The notes beneath the pieces are model-generated. The model was not told where the DNA came from, did not search any database, and saw nothing but the letters and a program-made list of their open reading frames with translations. A program made the position numbers and the translations under genes. From Streptomyces caelestis (GTDB lineage Bacteria; Actinomycetota; Actinomycetes; Streptomycetales; Streptomycetaceae), in the NCBI RefSeq assembly GCF_001279005.1, contig NZ_LGCN01000221.1, forward strand, positions 33,703 through 97,702: DNA of 64,000 bases, in the 5' to 3' direction. Shown piece after piece: positions 42,830-50,800 of this stretch. Within the stretch, counting starts at the first letter, position 1. The number at the start of each line of letters is the position of its first letter.

Positions 42830-42967
42830 CCTCTCTAGACACCTTAGGCCATAGGTCGGGCGCTCGCTTGCTGCGTGTAGCCGCACCCCGCCTCTTTCCG
42901 GCAGTCCCCGAACGACTTGCTTGACATCTCTAGAGATGTAGCGGAAAGCTGAAGATGTCTAGAGAGG
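42830..42967. promoter_or_regulatory. Three CTAGA-centred operators with divergent promoter
   Basis: Site 1 CCTCTCTAGACACCTT (42830-42845). Site 2 ACATCTCTAGAGATGT (42924-42939), a perfect palindrome. Site 3 AAGATGTCTAGAGAGG (42952-42967), which is the reverse complement of site 1 at 15 of 16 positions. TTGACA (42921-42926), a possible -35 element for rightward transcription, overlaps site 2. Probably bound by the adjacent GntR protein. Confidence 0.65.
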
Positions 42968-42974
42968 TTCTGCT

Positions 42975-43139
42975 GTGATCCCTGGAGGCGAGAGGCGTCC
43001 GTATGCCGTCGTTCGCCGTCGGCCCCTCTTCGATTCCGGTGACGGCAGGGCCGTGACCGGAATCAGCAGGCGCCGACCGAGAGGGCTCGGCGGCCGAGAT
43101 CAGCGCTGTCGCGGTCGCGACGGCAACGGCGAGGAGTGA
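42975..43139 (+). CDS. Possible 54-residue basic protein
   Basis: Open frame from GTG 42975, with GAGAGG about 7 nt upstream that is itself part of operator site 3. The product is Arg/Gly-rich (PGGERRPYAVVRRRPLF). The ATPase gene starts 6 nt after its stop, so the two would form an operon under the operator cluster. No family recognised. Confidence 0.4.
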   Translation: MIPGGERRPYAVVRRRPLFDSGDGRAVTGISRRRPRGLGGRDQRCRGRDGNGEE

Positions 43140-43145
43140 GCGCGG

Positions 43146-43619
43146 ATGACCTTTGCGATCGACCGTCACCCCTGTGAGGGGTCACCGAGGCTCGGGTCGA
43201 TGACCTTGCGTCCGATCCCGGAGTCCGTCCCGCGGGCGCGACGCTGGTTCCGGAAGTTCATCGCCCCGTACCGCCCGCTCTGTTCGGTCGACGACTGCGT
43301 GCTGATGATCTCGGAACTGGTGACCAACGCGATCCTCCACGGGCGGTCCGAGGAGGAGTGGGTGGTGCGGGTCGAGTGGTTCCGGGAGGGGACCTCGCTG
43401 CGCGTGGAGGTGCACAATCCCGGATTCCCGGCGAGCGTGCGCCTCCGTCGGCCGGACGCGGACGACGCGCACGGGCGCGGGCTGTTCCTGGTCGACTCCC
43501 TCGCCGAGTCCTGGCACACCGGGCCGAGCCCCTTCGGGGGAACGGTCGTCTCCTTCGTGCTGGCCGGCGCCTGGCCCCATGGACCTCATTCCGTGCCTGG
43601 TCCGGCGCCTTCCAGGTGA
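43146..43619 (+). CDS. HATPase_c anti-sigma-type ATP-binding protein
   Basis: RsbW-like serine-kinase-type protein of 157 residues. The N-box ELVTNAILHG is near 58 and the G-box DDAHGRGLFLVDSLAE near 110. Streptomycetes have many such proteins, some of which are anti-sigma factors and some of which partner BldB/DUF397-like proteins. GAGGAG lies just before ATG 43146. It stands downstream of the operator cluster of the UTRA regulator. Confidence 0.82.
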   Translation: MTFAIDRHPCEGSPRLGSMTLRPIPESVPRARRWFRKFIAPYRPLCSVDDCVLMISELVTNAILHGRSEEEWVVRVEWFREGTSLRVEVHNPGFPASVRLRRPDADDAHGRGLFLVDSLAESWHTGPSPFGGTVVSFVLAGAWPHGPHSVPGPAPSR

Positions 43620-43689
43620 AGGCCGGGATCCTCGTGCAGCCCCGCTCATGACCGAGCAGGGTCCCAACGACGGCCCCGAGACAGCGAAA

Positions 43690-43726
43690 AGCCCCCTGCC
43701 GACGGAGAACCCGCAGGCAGGGGGCT
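43690..43726 (-). terminator. Terminator of gpm
   Basis: Perfect 11-bp stem (AGCCCCCTGCC and GGCAGGGGGCT, 15-nt loop) followed on the minus strand by TTTTCG, 13 nt after the gpm stop. One of few U-rich terminators in the window. Confidence 0.85.
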
Positions 43727-43739
43727 ACTTCGTGGGCGC

Positions 43740-44501
43740 TTACTTCTTCTTGCCCTGGTTCTTGACCGCCTCGATGGCGGCGGCGGCCGCCTCCGGGTCG
43801 AGGTACGTGCCGCCGGGGGTGACCGGCTTGAAGTCGGAGTCGAGCTCGTAGGAGAGCGGGATGCCCGTCGGGATGTTCAGGCCCGCGATGTCGGCGTCCG
43901 AGATGCCGTCGAGGTGCTTGACCAGGGCGCGCAGGCTGTTGCCGTGGGCGGCGACCAGGACCGTGCGGCGGGCGAGGAGGTCGGGGACGATCGCGTCGAA
44001 CCAGTACGGGAGCATCCGGACGACGACGTCCTTCAGGCACTCCGTCCGCGGGCGCAGCTCCGGCGGGAGGGTCGCGTAGCGCGGGTCGGAGAACTGGGAG
44101 TACTCGGCGTCGTCGTCGAGCGGGGGCGGCGGGGTGTCGTAGGAGCGGCGCCACAGCATGAACTGCTCCTCGCCGAACTCCGCGAGGGTCTGCGCCTTGT
44201 CCTTGCCCTGCAGGGCGCCGTAGTGACGCTCGTTCAGGCGCCAGCTGCGGTTCACCGGGATCCACAGGCGGTCGGCGGCCTCCAGCGCGAGCTGCGCGGT
44301 GCGGATCGCGCGCTTCTGGAGGGAGGTGTGGAGCACGTCGGGCAGCAGGCCGGCGTCCTTGAGCAGCTCGCCGCCGCGCGTCGCCTCCTTCTCGCCCTTC
44401 GGGGTGAGGTTGACGTCCACCCAGCCGGTGAACAGGTTCTTCTCGTTCCACTCGCTCTCGCCGTGGCGGAGGAGGATCAGCTTGTACGGTGCGTCGGCCA
44501 T
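43740..44501 (-). CDS. gpmA: 2,3-bisphosphoglycerate-dependent phosphoglycerate mutase
   Basis: Glycolytic enzyme of 253 residues converting 3- to 2-phosphoglycerate. Active-site segments are [18 protein letters not shown] with His near 11, [28 protein letters not shown] and [13 protein letters not shown]. Full family length, with the Lys-rich tail (KNQGKKK) seen in actinobacteria. A TACGCT box (minus strand, 44509-44514) ends 7 nt before the ATG, so a leaderless mRNA is likely. It is linked to the phoRP region as gpm1 is to senX3-regX3 in mycobacteria. Confidence 0.96.
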   Translation of the reverse strand: MADAPYKLILLRHGESEWNEKNLFTGWVDVNLTPKGEKEATRGGELLKDAGLLPDVLHTSLQKRAIRTAQLALEAADRLWIPVNRSWRLNERHYGALQGKDKAQTLAEFGEEQFMLWRRSYDTPPPPLDDDAEYSQFSDPRYATLPPELRPRTECLKDVVVRMLPYWFDAIVPDLLARRTVLVAAHGNSLRALVKHLDGISDADIAGLNIPTGIPLSYELDSDFKPVTPGGTYLDPEAAAAAIEAVKNQGKKK

Positions 44502-44656
44502 GCGTCCGAGCGTAATCGACGTCACGCGGGGGTCGCGCGCCCCGCCCGCCTGGCGGACGGTTGACGGGATCTGTTAATCGAGTGGTCTCCCGGCTCCCCC
44601 ATTTCGTAAGGTGTGCTCGCCGCATCAGCCGCTTACATCTGTTCTACGGGGGTTCC

Positions 44657-45946
44657 ATGTCAGTCGCCGGAGTGAGACGTGCCGCGCGCGAGTCCGTCTC
44701 GGGGCTTCCGCGTGCGTTCTGGTGGCTGTGGATCAGCACCCTCGTCAACCGGCTCGGGGCGTTCGTCGCCACCTTCATGGCGCTCTACCTGACGCTCGAC
44801 CGGGGGTACTCCGCCTCCTACGCGGGGCTCGTCGCCGCGCTGCACGGGCTCGGCGGGGTGGTCTCCTCGCTGGGCGCGGGCGTGATGACCGACCGGATCG
44901 GCCGGCGGCCCACCCTGCTGGTGGCGCAGACCGCCACCGCCCTGTCCGTCGCGCTGCTCGGCTTCATGCGGGACCCGGTCGCCATCGCGGCCGTCGCCTT
45001 CCTCGTCGGCATGGCCTCCAACGCCTCCCGGCCCGCCGTGCAGGCGATGATGGCGGACCTCGTGCGGCCCGAGGACCGGGTCCGGGCCTTCTCGCTCAAC
45101 TACTGGGCCGTCAACCTCGGCTTCGCGATCTCCTCCGCGGGGGCCGGGTTCATCGCCGAGTACAGCTACCTCGCCGGGTTCCTGATCGAGGCGCTGATGA
45201 CGCTGGTGTGCGCCGTCGTCGTCTTCCTGAGGCTGCCCGAGTCGAAGCCGGTCCGGAGCGTGGAGGCCGCCGCGCGGGAGGACGGCGTGGGGCTGGGGAC
45301 CGTGCTGCGGGACGGGCGGTTCATGGGGGTCGTCGGGCTGTCGTTCCTCATCGCGCTGATCTTCCAGCAGGCGTCCGTCGGGTTGCCCATCGCGATGGGC
45401 GAGGCCGGGTTCACACCGGCCGACTACGGCATGGCCATCGCCGTCAACGGCGTCCTCATCGTGGTGCTGCAGATTCCGGTCACCCGGTTCATCGAGCACC
45501 GGGACCCCGGGCGGCTGCTGGTGATCTCGTCGCTGCTCGCCGGGTACGGCCTCGGCCTCACCGCGTTCGCCGGGTCGGTCGGCGTCTTCGCCCTCACCGT
45601 GTGCGTGTGGACCCTCGCCGAGATCGTCAACGCCCCGACCCAGACCGGGCTCGTGGTACGGCTCTCCCCGGTGCACGGACGCGGGCGCTACCAGGGCATG
45701 TACACCATGTCCTGGGCCGTGGCCGCGCTGGTCGCGCCCCTGATGGCGGGGTTCGTCATCGACCGGTTCGGGTCCGTGTGGCTGTGGGGCCTGTGTGCCG
45801 TCATCGGCACGGTGGCCGGCCTCGGATACGGGCTGCTGATGCGCCGGCTGCCGCAGGGGGCGACGGAGGCGGCGGTCGTCGAGACGGGGGACACGGGGGA
45901 GAAGGGGGACACGGTCGAGGCGCTGCCCGGGGCCAGGGCGTCCTGA
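44657..45946 (+). CDS. MFS transporter
   Basis: Membrane transporter of 429 residues with about twelve hydrophobic segments. The motif A loop between helices 2 and 3 is GVMTDRIGRRPTLLV. It resembles drug/H+ antiporters of the DHA1 type. Substrate unknown. GGGGGTT precedes ATG 44657. The C-terminal tail has short acidic repeats (ETGDTGEKGDTVE). A very strong hairpin follows. Confidence 0.88.
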   Translation: MSVAGVRRAARESVSGLPRAFWWLWISTLVNRLGAFVATFMALYLTLDRGYSASYAGLVAALHGLGGVVSSLGAGVMTDRIGRRPTLLVAQTATALSVALLGFMRDPVAIAAVAFLVGMASNASRPAVQAMMADLVRPEDRVRAFSLNYWAVNLGFAISSAGAGFIAEYSYLAGFLIEALMTLVCAVVVFLRLPESKPVRSVEAAAREDGVGLGTVLRDGRFMGVVGLSFLIALIFQQASVGLPIAMGEAGFTPADYGMAIAVNGVLIVVLQIPVTRFIEHRDPGRLLVISSLLAGYGLGLTAFAGSVGVFALTVCVWTLAEIVNAPTQTGLVVRLSPVHGRGRYQGMYTMSWAVAALVAPLMAGFVIDRFGSVWLWGLCAVIGTVAGLGYGLLMRRLPQGATEAAVVETGDTGEKGDTVEALPGARAS

Positions 45947-45949
45947 GCG

Positions 45950-45993
45950 GGGCCGAGGGCCCCGGCGCCCACCGGCGCCGGGGCCCTCGGCCC
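45950..45993. terminator. Bidirectional terminator
   Basis: Perfect 20-bp inverted repeat (45950-45969 and 45974-45993) around a CACC loop, directly between the convergent MFS and Cys-rich peptide genes. Confidence 0.85.
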
Positions 45994-46011
45994 TACGGAA
46001 GTCCTACGAAG

Positions 46012-46167
46012 TCAGCCGCACTGGCACGGGTTGCCCGACTGGCAGCCGCAGCCGCAGCCCGAGCCGCAGCCGCAGGCGGCGATCAGGGTGAGGTTCCTGA
46101 TCTCGGCGGGCTGCTCGGTCTCCCGCTCCCGCGCGGGGTCGGGCGTCGTGCTGGGGGAATCGGCCAT
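46012..46167 (-). CDS. Cys-rich 51-residue peptide
   Basis: The first 30 residues are acidic and helical (TTPDPARERETEQPAEIRNL). The last 20 contain seven Cys in a Gly/Ser-rich tail (ACGCGSGCGCGCQSGNPCQC). GAGGAGGG lies 6 nt before ATG 46167, so it is well translated. The leader-like first half followed by a Cys tail could be a small metal-binding protein (metallothionein-like) or a peptide that is modified after translation. No modification enzyme is next to it. Family not recognised. Confidence 0.7.
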   Translation of the reverse strand: MADSPSTTPDPARERETEQPAEIRNLTLIAACGCGSGCGCGCQSGNPCQCG

Positions 46168-46298
46168 GGGTCCCTCCTCGGGGGCTGGCACCTGTGCACA
46201 CCTGCCCCCATTGGACGCCCGCCCCGCCGGGCGCATCAACGGCGCATGGGGGCTCGTACGCCCTCCGGCCGGGCCCCGTCGCGCGGGTGAGCCCCCGA

Positions 46299-47000
46299 TC
46301 AGGCCCCTTCCGCCCCCGTCACCGCCTGGATCTCCGGCTGCAGGTCCGCCTGGAGTTCGTCCGCGTGCTCACCGGTGACCAGGTACACCACCCGCTTGGC
46401 GACCGAGACCGCATGGTCGGCGAAGCGCTCGTAGTACCGGCCCAGCAGCGTGACGTCGACGGCCGTCTCGATGCCGTGCTTCCAGCGGTCGTCCATCAGG
46501 TGCCGGAAGAGGGTGCGGTGCAGCAGGTCCATCTCGTCGTCGTCCTGCTCCAGCTGGAGCGCCAGGTCGACGTCCTTGGTGATGATCACCTCGGCCGCCT
46601 TCGCCATCAGGCGCTGCGCGAGCTGGCCCATCTCCAGGATCGTGGCGTGCAGGTCCCGCGGGACCCCGCGCTCCGGGTAGCGCAGCCGGGCGAGCTTCGC
46701 CACGTGCTGGGCCAGGTCGCCCGAGCGCTCCAGGTCGGCCGACATCCGCAGCGAGGTGACGACTATGCGCAGGTCGGTCGCCACCGGCTGCTGGCGGGCC
46801 AGCAGGGCGATGGCCCGGGCCTCCAGGTCGTGCTGGAGCTCGTCGACCTTCTGGTCGGCCTCGATCACGCTCTCCGCCAGCTTCAGATCGGCGTCGAGGA
46901 TGGCCGTCGTGGCGCGTCCGATCGCCGACCCGACCAGCCGGGCCATCTCCACCAGACCGTCGCCGATCGAATCAAGTTCCTCGTGGTACGCGTCACGCAT
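46299..47000 (-). CDS. phoU: PhoU, phosphate signalling regulator
   Basis: Protein of 233 residues with two three-helix bundles, each with the PhoU metal motif region (SADLERSGDLAQHVAKLA near 90 and YERFADHAVSVAKRVVY near 195). PhoU links the Pst phosphate transporter to the PhoR/PhoP system and lowers its activity when phosphate is plentiful. It is divergent from phoRP, across a PHO box, as in S. coelicolor. GAGAGGAA precedes ATG 47000. Confidence 0.95.
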   Translation of the reverse strand: MRDAYHEELDSIGDGLVEMARLVGSAIGRATTAILDADLKLAESVIEADQKVDELQHDLEARAIALLARQQPVATDLRIVVTSLRMSADLERSGDLAQHVAKLARLRYPERGVPRDLHATILEMGQLAQRLMAKAAEVIITKDVDLALQLEQDDDEMDLLHRTLFRHLMDDRWKHGIETAVDVTLLGRYYERFADHAVSVAKRVVYLVTGEHADELQADLQPEIQAVTGAEGA

Positions 47001-47096
47001 CAGGGGTTCCTCTCGTGCGTCTCTGTCCGGGCTTCAGGGGCCTGGTCTCCTCCCCACGCTCCCACGTTCCGTCCCGTACGCGTCCGATTCCGGCCC

Positions 47097-47129
47097 CTCA
47101 CGTGAACCGTCCCTGGCTCCAAGGTGAAC
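47097..47129 (-). promoter_or_regulatory. PHO box between phoU and phoRP
   Basis: Read on the minus strand, GTTCACCTTGG (47119-47129), an 11-nt unit AGCCAGGGACG, then GTTCACGTGAG (47097-47107). The first and third units match the PhoP direct-repeat unit GTTCACC. This predicts PhoP autoregulation and phoU control. Confidence 0.75.
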
Positions 47130-47202
47130 TCTGGGCGACGAGTGTTCGAGCTCGCCCTCCGACGGCTGTGGGCACCGCCCGCGCCATGCCTAACCTGGTC
47201 GC

Positions 47203-48564
47203 ATGGACGTGAACGCGGCGGTCGCCGCAGTGGCGGCGATCGCCGGAGTGCTCACCGGCGTCATCGCCATGCTGGCGTTCCGCTTCAGCGAGCGGGAGCA
47301 GAGGCGCCCCACGCGCACCTCCCTGCACACCGACCCGGTGCTTCCGCCGGGGGTGGACACCGTGCTGTCCGTGCTGCGCTCGTCCGCCGTCGTCCTCGAC
47401 GAGGCCGACGGCGTGGTCAAGGCCAGCTCCGCCGCGTACGCCCTCGGGCTGGTCCGCGGCGGCAAGCTCGCCGTGGAACCCATGATGCAGATGGCCCGCG
47501 ACACCCGGCGCGACGGCGAGATACGCCAGGTCGAGCTGGACCTGCCCCGCCGGGGGACCGGACGCGGCGAGGCCCTCGCGGTGTCCGCGCGGGTGGCGCC
47601 GCTCGGCTCCCGGCTGGTCCTGCTGCTCGTCGAGGATCTCACCGAGGCCCGTCGCATCGAGGCGGTGCGACGCGACTTCGTCGCCAACGTCAGCCACGAG
47701 CTGAAGACCCCCGTCGGGGCGCTCTCGCTGCTCTCCGAGGCCGTGATGGACGCCTCCGACGACCCCGAGGCGGTGGAACGGTTCGCCGGGCGGATGCAGA
47801 TCGAGGCGACCCGGCTGACCAGCCTGGTGCAGGAGCTCATCGACCTCTCCCGGGTGCAGAACGACGACCCGCTGGAGGACGCCGAACCCGTCCGCGTCGA
47901 CGAACTGGTCGCCGAGGCCGTCGACCGCTGCCGGCATCAGGCGGGCGCCAAGGAGATCACCATGGCCTCGAACGTCCTGGCGCCCGAAGGGCTCGATCAG
48001 GACGGTGACGGGCGACGGGCGGGAGGAGCCGCCGACCTGCGCGTGTGGGGCAACCGCGGTCAGCTCGCCGCGGCGCTCGGCAACCTCGTCGAGAACGCGG
48101 TCAACTACTCACCCGCCCGCACCCGCGTGGGCATCGCGGCCCGTACGGTCGCGCAGCCCGGCGGGAACCTGATCGAGATAGCGGTGACCGACCAGGGCAT
48201 CGGCATCTCCGACAAGGACAAGGAGCGCATCTTCGAGCGCTTCTACCGCGTCGACCCGGCCCGCTCCCGCGCCACCGGCGGCACGGGGCTCGGCCTCGCG
48301 ATCGTGAAGCACGTGGCCGCCTCGCACGGCGGGGAGGTCACGGTGTGGAGCGCCGAGGGTCAGGGCTCCACCTTCACCCTGCGGCTGCCGGAGGCCCGTG
48401 CGGCCCGCGACCGCGCCCCTCAGATGTCCCACCGGGACGACACGTCCCACCGGGACGACACCCGAGGCCTCGACGGTGAGGCCGGACGGGCGTCCCACCC
48501 ATCCCCCCACTCTTCCGATCCATCCGCGTACGAAACGCTTCCCTCCCCGGAGGTCCTTCCGTGA
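47203..48564 (+). CDS. phoR: PhoR (SenX3-type) phosphate sensor kinase
   Basis: Sensor kinase of 453 residues. There is a single N-terminal membrane helix (5-27), a PAS-like region (about 45-145), and the H-box NVSHELKTPVGALSLL near 165. ATP-binding boxes follow (LGNLVENAVNYSP, VTDQGIGIS, GGTGLGLAIVKH). The last 50 residues are a His/Asp/Ser-rich tail with a repeated SHRDDT unit. TAACCT (47191-47196) lies 6 nt before the ATG, so it is probably leaderless. phoP overlaps its stop. Confidence 0.95.
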   Translation: MDVNAAVAAVAAIAGVLTGVIAMLAFRFSEREQRRPTRTSLHTDPVLPPGVDTVLSVLRSSAVVLDEADGVVKASSAAYALGLVRGGKLAVEPMMQMARDTRRDGEIRQVELDLPRRGTGRGEALAVSARVAPLGSRLVLLLVEDLTEARRIEAVRRDFVANVSHELKTPVGALSLLSEAVMDASDDPEAVERFAGRMQIEATRLTSLVQELIDLSRVQNDDPLEDAEPVRVDELVAEAVDRCRHQAGAKEITMASNVLAPEGLDQDGDGRRAGGAADLRVWGNRGQLAAALGNLVENAVNYSPARTRVGIAARTVAQPGGNLIEIAVTDQGIGISDKDKERIFERFYRVDPARSRATGGTGLGLAIVKHVAASHGGEVTVWSAEGQGSTFTLRLPEARAARDRAPQMSHRDDTSHRDDTRGLDGEAGRASHPSPHSSDPSAYETLPSPEVLP

Positions 48565-49241
48565 CCCGAGTGCTCGTCGTCGAGGACGAGGAGTCCTTCT
48601 CCGACGCCCTGTCGTACATGCTCCGCAAGGAGGGCTTCGAGGTCGCCGTCGCGACCACCGGGCCCGACGGACTCGACGAGTTCGAGCGCAACGGCGCCGA
48701 CCTCGTGCTGCTCGACCTGATGCTGCCCGGGCTGCCGGGCACCGAGGTGTGCCGCCAGCTGCGCGGCCGTTCCAACGTCCCCGTCATCATGGTGACCGCC
48801 AAGGACAGTGAGATCGACAAGGTGGTCGGCCTGGAGATAGGGGCCGACGACTACGTCACCAAGCCGTTCTCCTCGCGGGAGCTGGTGGCCCGCATCCGCG
48901 CGGTGCTGCGCCGTCGCGGGGAGCCGGAGGAGGTCGCTCCGGCGGCGCTCGAGGCCGGGCCGGTGCGGATGGACGTCGACCGGCACGTGGTGACCGTGGG
49001 CGGCACCAAGGTCGACCTGCCGCTGAAGGAGTTCGACCTGCTGGAGATGCTGCTGCGGAACGCGGGGCGGGTGCTGACGCGGATGCAGCTCATCGACCGG
49101 GTGTGGGGGGCCGACTACGTCGGTGACACCAAGACGCTCGATGTGCACGTGAAGCGGCTGCGGGCGAAGATCGAGCCGGATCCGGGGGCGCCGCGGTACC
49201 TGGTGACGGTGCGGGGGCTGGGGTACAAGTTCGAGCCGTAG
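48561..49241 (+). CDS. phoP: PhoP (RegX3-type) response regulator
   Basis: Regulator of 226 residues that controls phosphate-starvation genes and represses antibiotic production in streptomycetes when phosphate is low. The receiver domain has VLVVEDEESF and the phospho-accepting Asp near 53 (VLLDLMLPGLPG). The OmpR-type winged helix is at about 130-226 (LPLKEFDLLEMLLRNAGRVLTR, DVHVKRLRAKIEPD, VRGLGYKFEP). GTG 48561 overlaps the phoR stop by 4 nt. Confidence 0.96.
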   Translation: MTRVLVVEDEESFSDALSYMLRKEGFEVAVATTGPDGLDEFERNGADLVLLDLMLPGLPGTEVCRQLRGRSNVPVIMVTAKDSEIDKVVGLEIGADDYVTKPFSSRELVARIRAVLRRRGEPEEVAPAALEAGPVRMDVDRHVVTVGGTKVDLPLKEFDLLEMLLRNAGRVLTRMQLIDRVWGADYVGDTKTLDVHVKRLRAKIEPDPGAPRYLVTVRGLGYKFEP

Positions 49242-49258
49242 GCCTTTGGCGCGGCGTT

Positions 49259-49396
49259 AGCCGGTGCCGGTGCTGTGGCTGGACGGGGGCGTTGCGCAGC
49301 CCGGCGCCTGCGGGGTGCCGGTGCGCCCACCCGTGCCGCCCTGGGGGCACCTCCCAGGCCCTTGAGGCACTGGGGGAGGCACGACTGCCCGCACTT
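49259..49396. repeat. Dispersed intergenic repeat, copy 1
   Basis: Segments GCCCGGCGCCTGCGGGGTGCC, CCCACCCGTGCCGCCCT and GGCACGACTGCCCGC recur with small changes in the same order at about 58470-58577. I believe this is a common repeat in streptomycete intergenic regions, but this is from memory. Confidence 0.6.
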
Positions 49397-49402
49397 GCGC
49401 AG

Positions 49403-49439
49403 CGAAGGGCGGGACCCCGAACAGGGGTCCCGCCCTTCG
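49403..49439. terminator. Terminator between phoP and lipoprotein gene
   Basis: Perfect 16-bp inverted repeat (CGAAGGGCGGGACCCC and its complement) with a 5-nt loop, between convergent genes. Confidence 0.85.
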
Positions 49440-49454
49440 GCGTCGTACGGAGGC

Positions 49455-50150
49455 TCAGTGGCCGGCCGACTCGCTGGCGGAGGCCGCGTCGGTCGGGGTG
49501 CCCGACTCGGCGCCGGTCTCCGTCGACTCGCCGGTCTCCGTCGACCCGCCGGTGCCGGCGGCCTCGCCCGTGGCGCCGGCGGCCGGCTCGCCGGAGGACT
49601 CCGCCGACGGCTCCGTCGAGGCGCCCGGCGCGGCGGCGGCCTCGGTCGGGCCCCACTTCTCGAAGAAGCGCTCGGCCGGGAAGACGAACGCGCGCAGGCT
49701 CACGTCACCGGTCCTGCTGAAGGTGAAGGTGACCTTCTGGGCGTTGCCGTCCTGGACGGCCTCACGGCTGCTGGGCAGGACGGCGGCCGCGTTGCCCTCG
49801 CCGCCGAGGATCAGCGAACCGCCGGCCGGGACGGTGAGGCTGCCGCCCTCGGCGGGGGTCAGCTCGGCGGTCTTGCCGGTGCCGGGGATGGTGACCGACT
49901 CCAGCGTCTCGTCGGTGCGGCCCTCGTTGAACAGCGTGGCGGAGACGACCGCCGGGCCCGTCGACTCCAGGTCGGGCTGGGTGATGACGGTGACGTTCTG
50001 GACCTTGAGGTCGCCGACGGTCGTCGACGCGTTGTCCGGCTTGATCTCCAGGGTCTGGGCGTTGTTGCCCGCCGCGCACGCGGAGAGCGAGGCGATCGAG
50101 AACGCGATGGCGGCGGCGGCGAGAGCGCCGCGTCGAAGGCTGCTGCTCAC
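49455..50150 (-). CDS. Secreted lipoprotein
   Basis: Protein of 231 residues. The signal peptide ends in a lipobox SLSAC with the lipidated Cys near 25. The mature domain is an Ig-like beta sandwich (KVQNVTVITQPDLESTGPAV, LFNEGRTDETLESVTIPG, GGSLILGGEGNAA), followed by a low-complexity tail rich in Ala, Glu, Ser and Thr. It resembles the streptomycete lipoproteins with a copper-chaperone-like (PCuAC-type) sandwich, but the His/Met metal ligands are not seen. GTG 50150 has AAGGAG upstream. Confidence 0.82.
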   Translation of the reverse strand: MSSSLRRGALAAAAIAFSIASLSACAAGNNAQTLEIKPDNASTTVGDLKVQNVTVITQPDLESTGPAVVSATLFNEGRTDETLESVTIPGTGKTAELTPAEGGSLTVPAGGSLILGGEGNAAAVLPSSREAVQDGNAQKVTFTFSRTGDVSLRAFVFPAERFFEKWGPTEAAAAPGASTEPSAESSGEPAAGATGEAAGTGGSTETGESTETGAESGTPTDAASASESAGH

Positions 50151-50453
50151 GGCGGCGGCAACTCCTTGACTCGAGCGTTTGGCGACCGGATGAAGCCGCC
50201 CTAAGGGTCTGTCAGCGGCCTCAGGTTACCGAGCCGTTCCCGCGCGGCCGCACCCGACCCTCCCGAGACGTCCCGCGTTGACCCGGGAAGGAGGGCTCCG
50301 AGCCCCCGTCACCGTCTCCCCGGCGGTCCGGAGGGGACGCGCCTCGTCTCTCGGGTCACAAGTGACTCGCCGGTCACTCGAGTCGCTTTCCGTCGCCCTC
50401 CCGCGCCATTCCCATAGGCGGCGCGCATTTCTCGTGAAGGAATGAGCGGGGGG

Positions 50454-50507
50454 ATCCGGAATTGATCACCGGTCCCTCATCCCCACGCCGCGTGATCAAT
50501 TCCGGAT
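50454..50507. promoter_or_regulatory. Large inverted repeat in the carD upstream region
   Basis: Perfect 16-bp arms (ATCCGGAATTGATCAC at 50454-50469 and its complement at 50492-50507) with a 22-nt centre. It lies in the 650-nt stretch between the lipoprotein start and carD, which otherwise holds no supported gene and is less GC-rich than the surroundings. Confidence 0.6.
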
Positions 50508-50743
50508 TCGGCCGGAACCCGGCTCCGCGCACCGAACGGAGTAGCGGAAGTCGAGCACATGGAACCGGACATATGGGGATGTTCAGCCACTCGTGCGGGG
50601 TTCCGGATGTGTGTAACGTGCGCGTTTCGCTCGCGTCGGACAGGTGCTCCGACCTGCGAATACCTGCTTCCGCCAGGCGTCCGCAGCACGTTCGTGTCGC
50701 TGTTGTCAAGCCCCGAGAATGGCCCTGACCTGCGAAAACGCCA

Positions 50744-50772
50744 TTCAGAAGACGCCGTATCCGTGTTACCCT
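50744..50772 (+). promoter_or_regulatory. Likely carD promoter
   Basis: TTCAGA (50744-50749) and TACCCT (50767-50772) are separated by 17 nt, about 28 nt before the carD start. GGAAGGGG supplies the ribosome site. Confidence 0.45.
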
Positions 50773-50800
50773 GGATAGCCACGGAAGGGGTACCTGTCAC

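Noticed and set aside
42031..43619. Integrative element (AICE) inserted at this place
   Set aside because: The regulator looks KorSA-like, but there is no integrase, excisionase, replication or transfer gene and no att repeat. The only tRNA is 18 kb away.
50430..50470. SigR-type promoter for carD
   Set aside because: GGAAT occurs at about 50440, but the triplet 18 nt later is TTG rather than GTT, and it is 350 nt from the gene.
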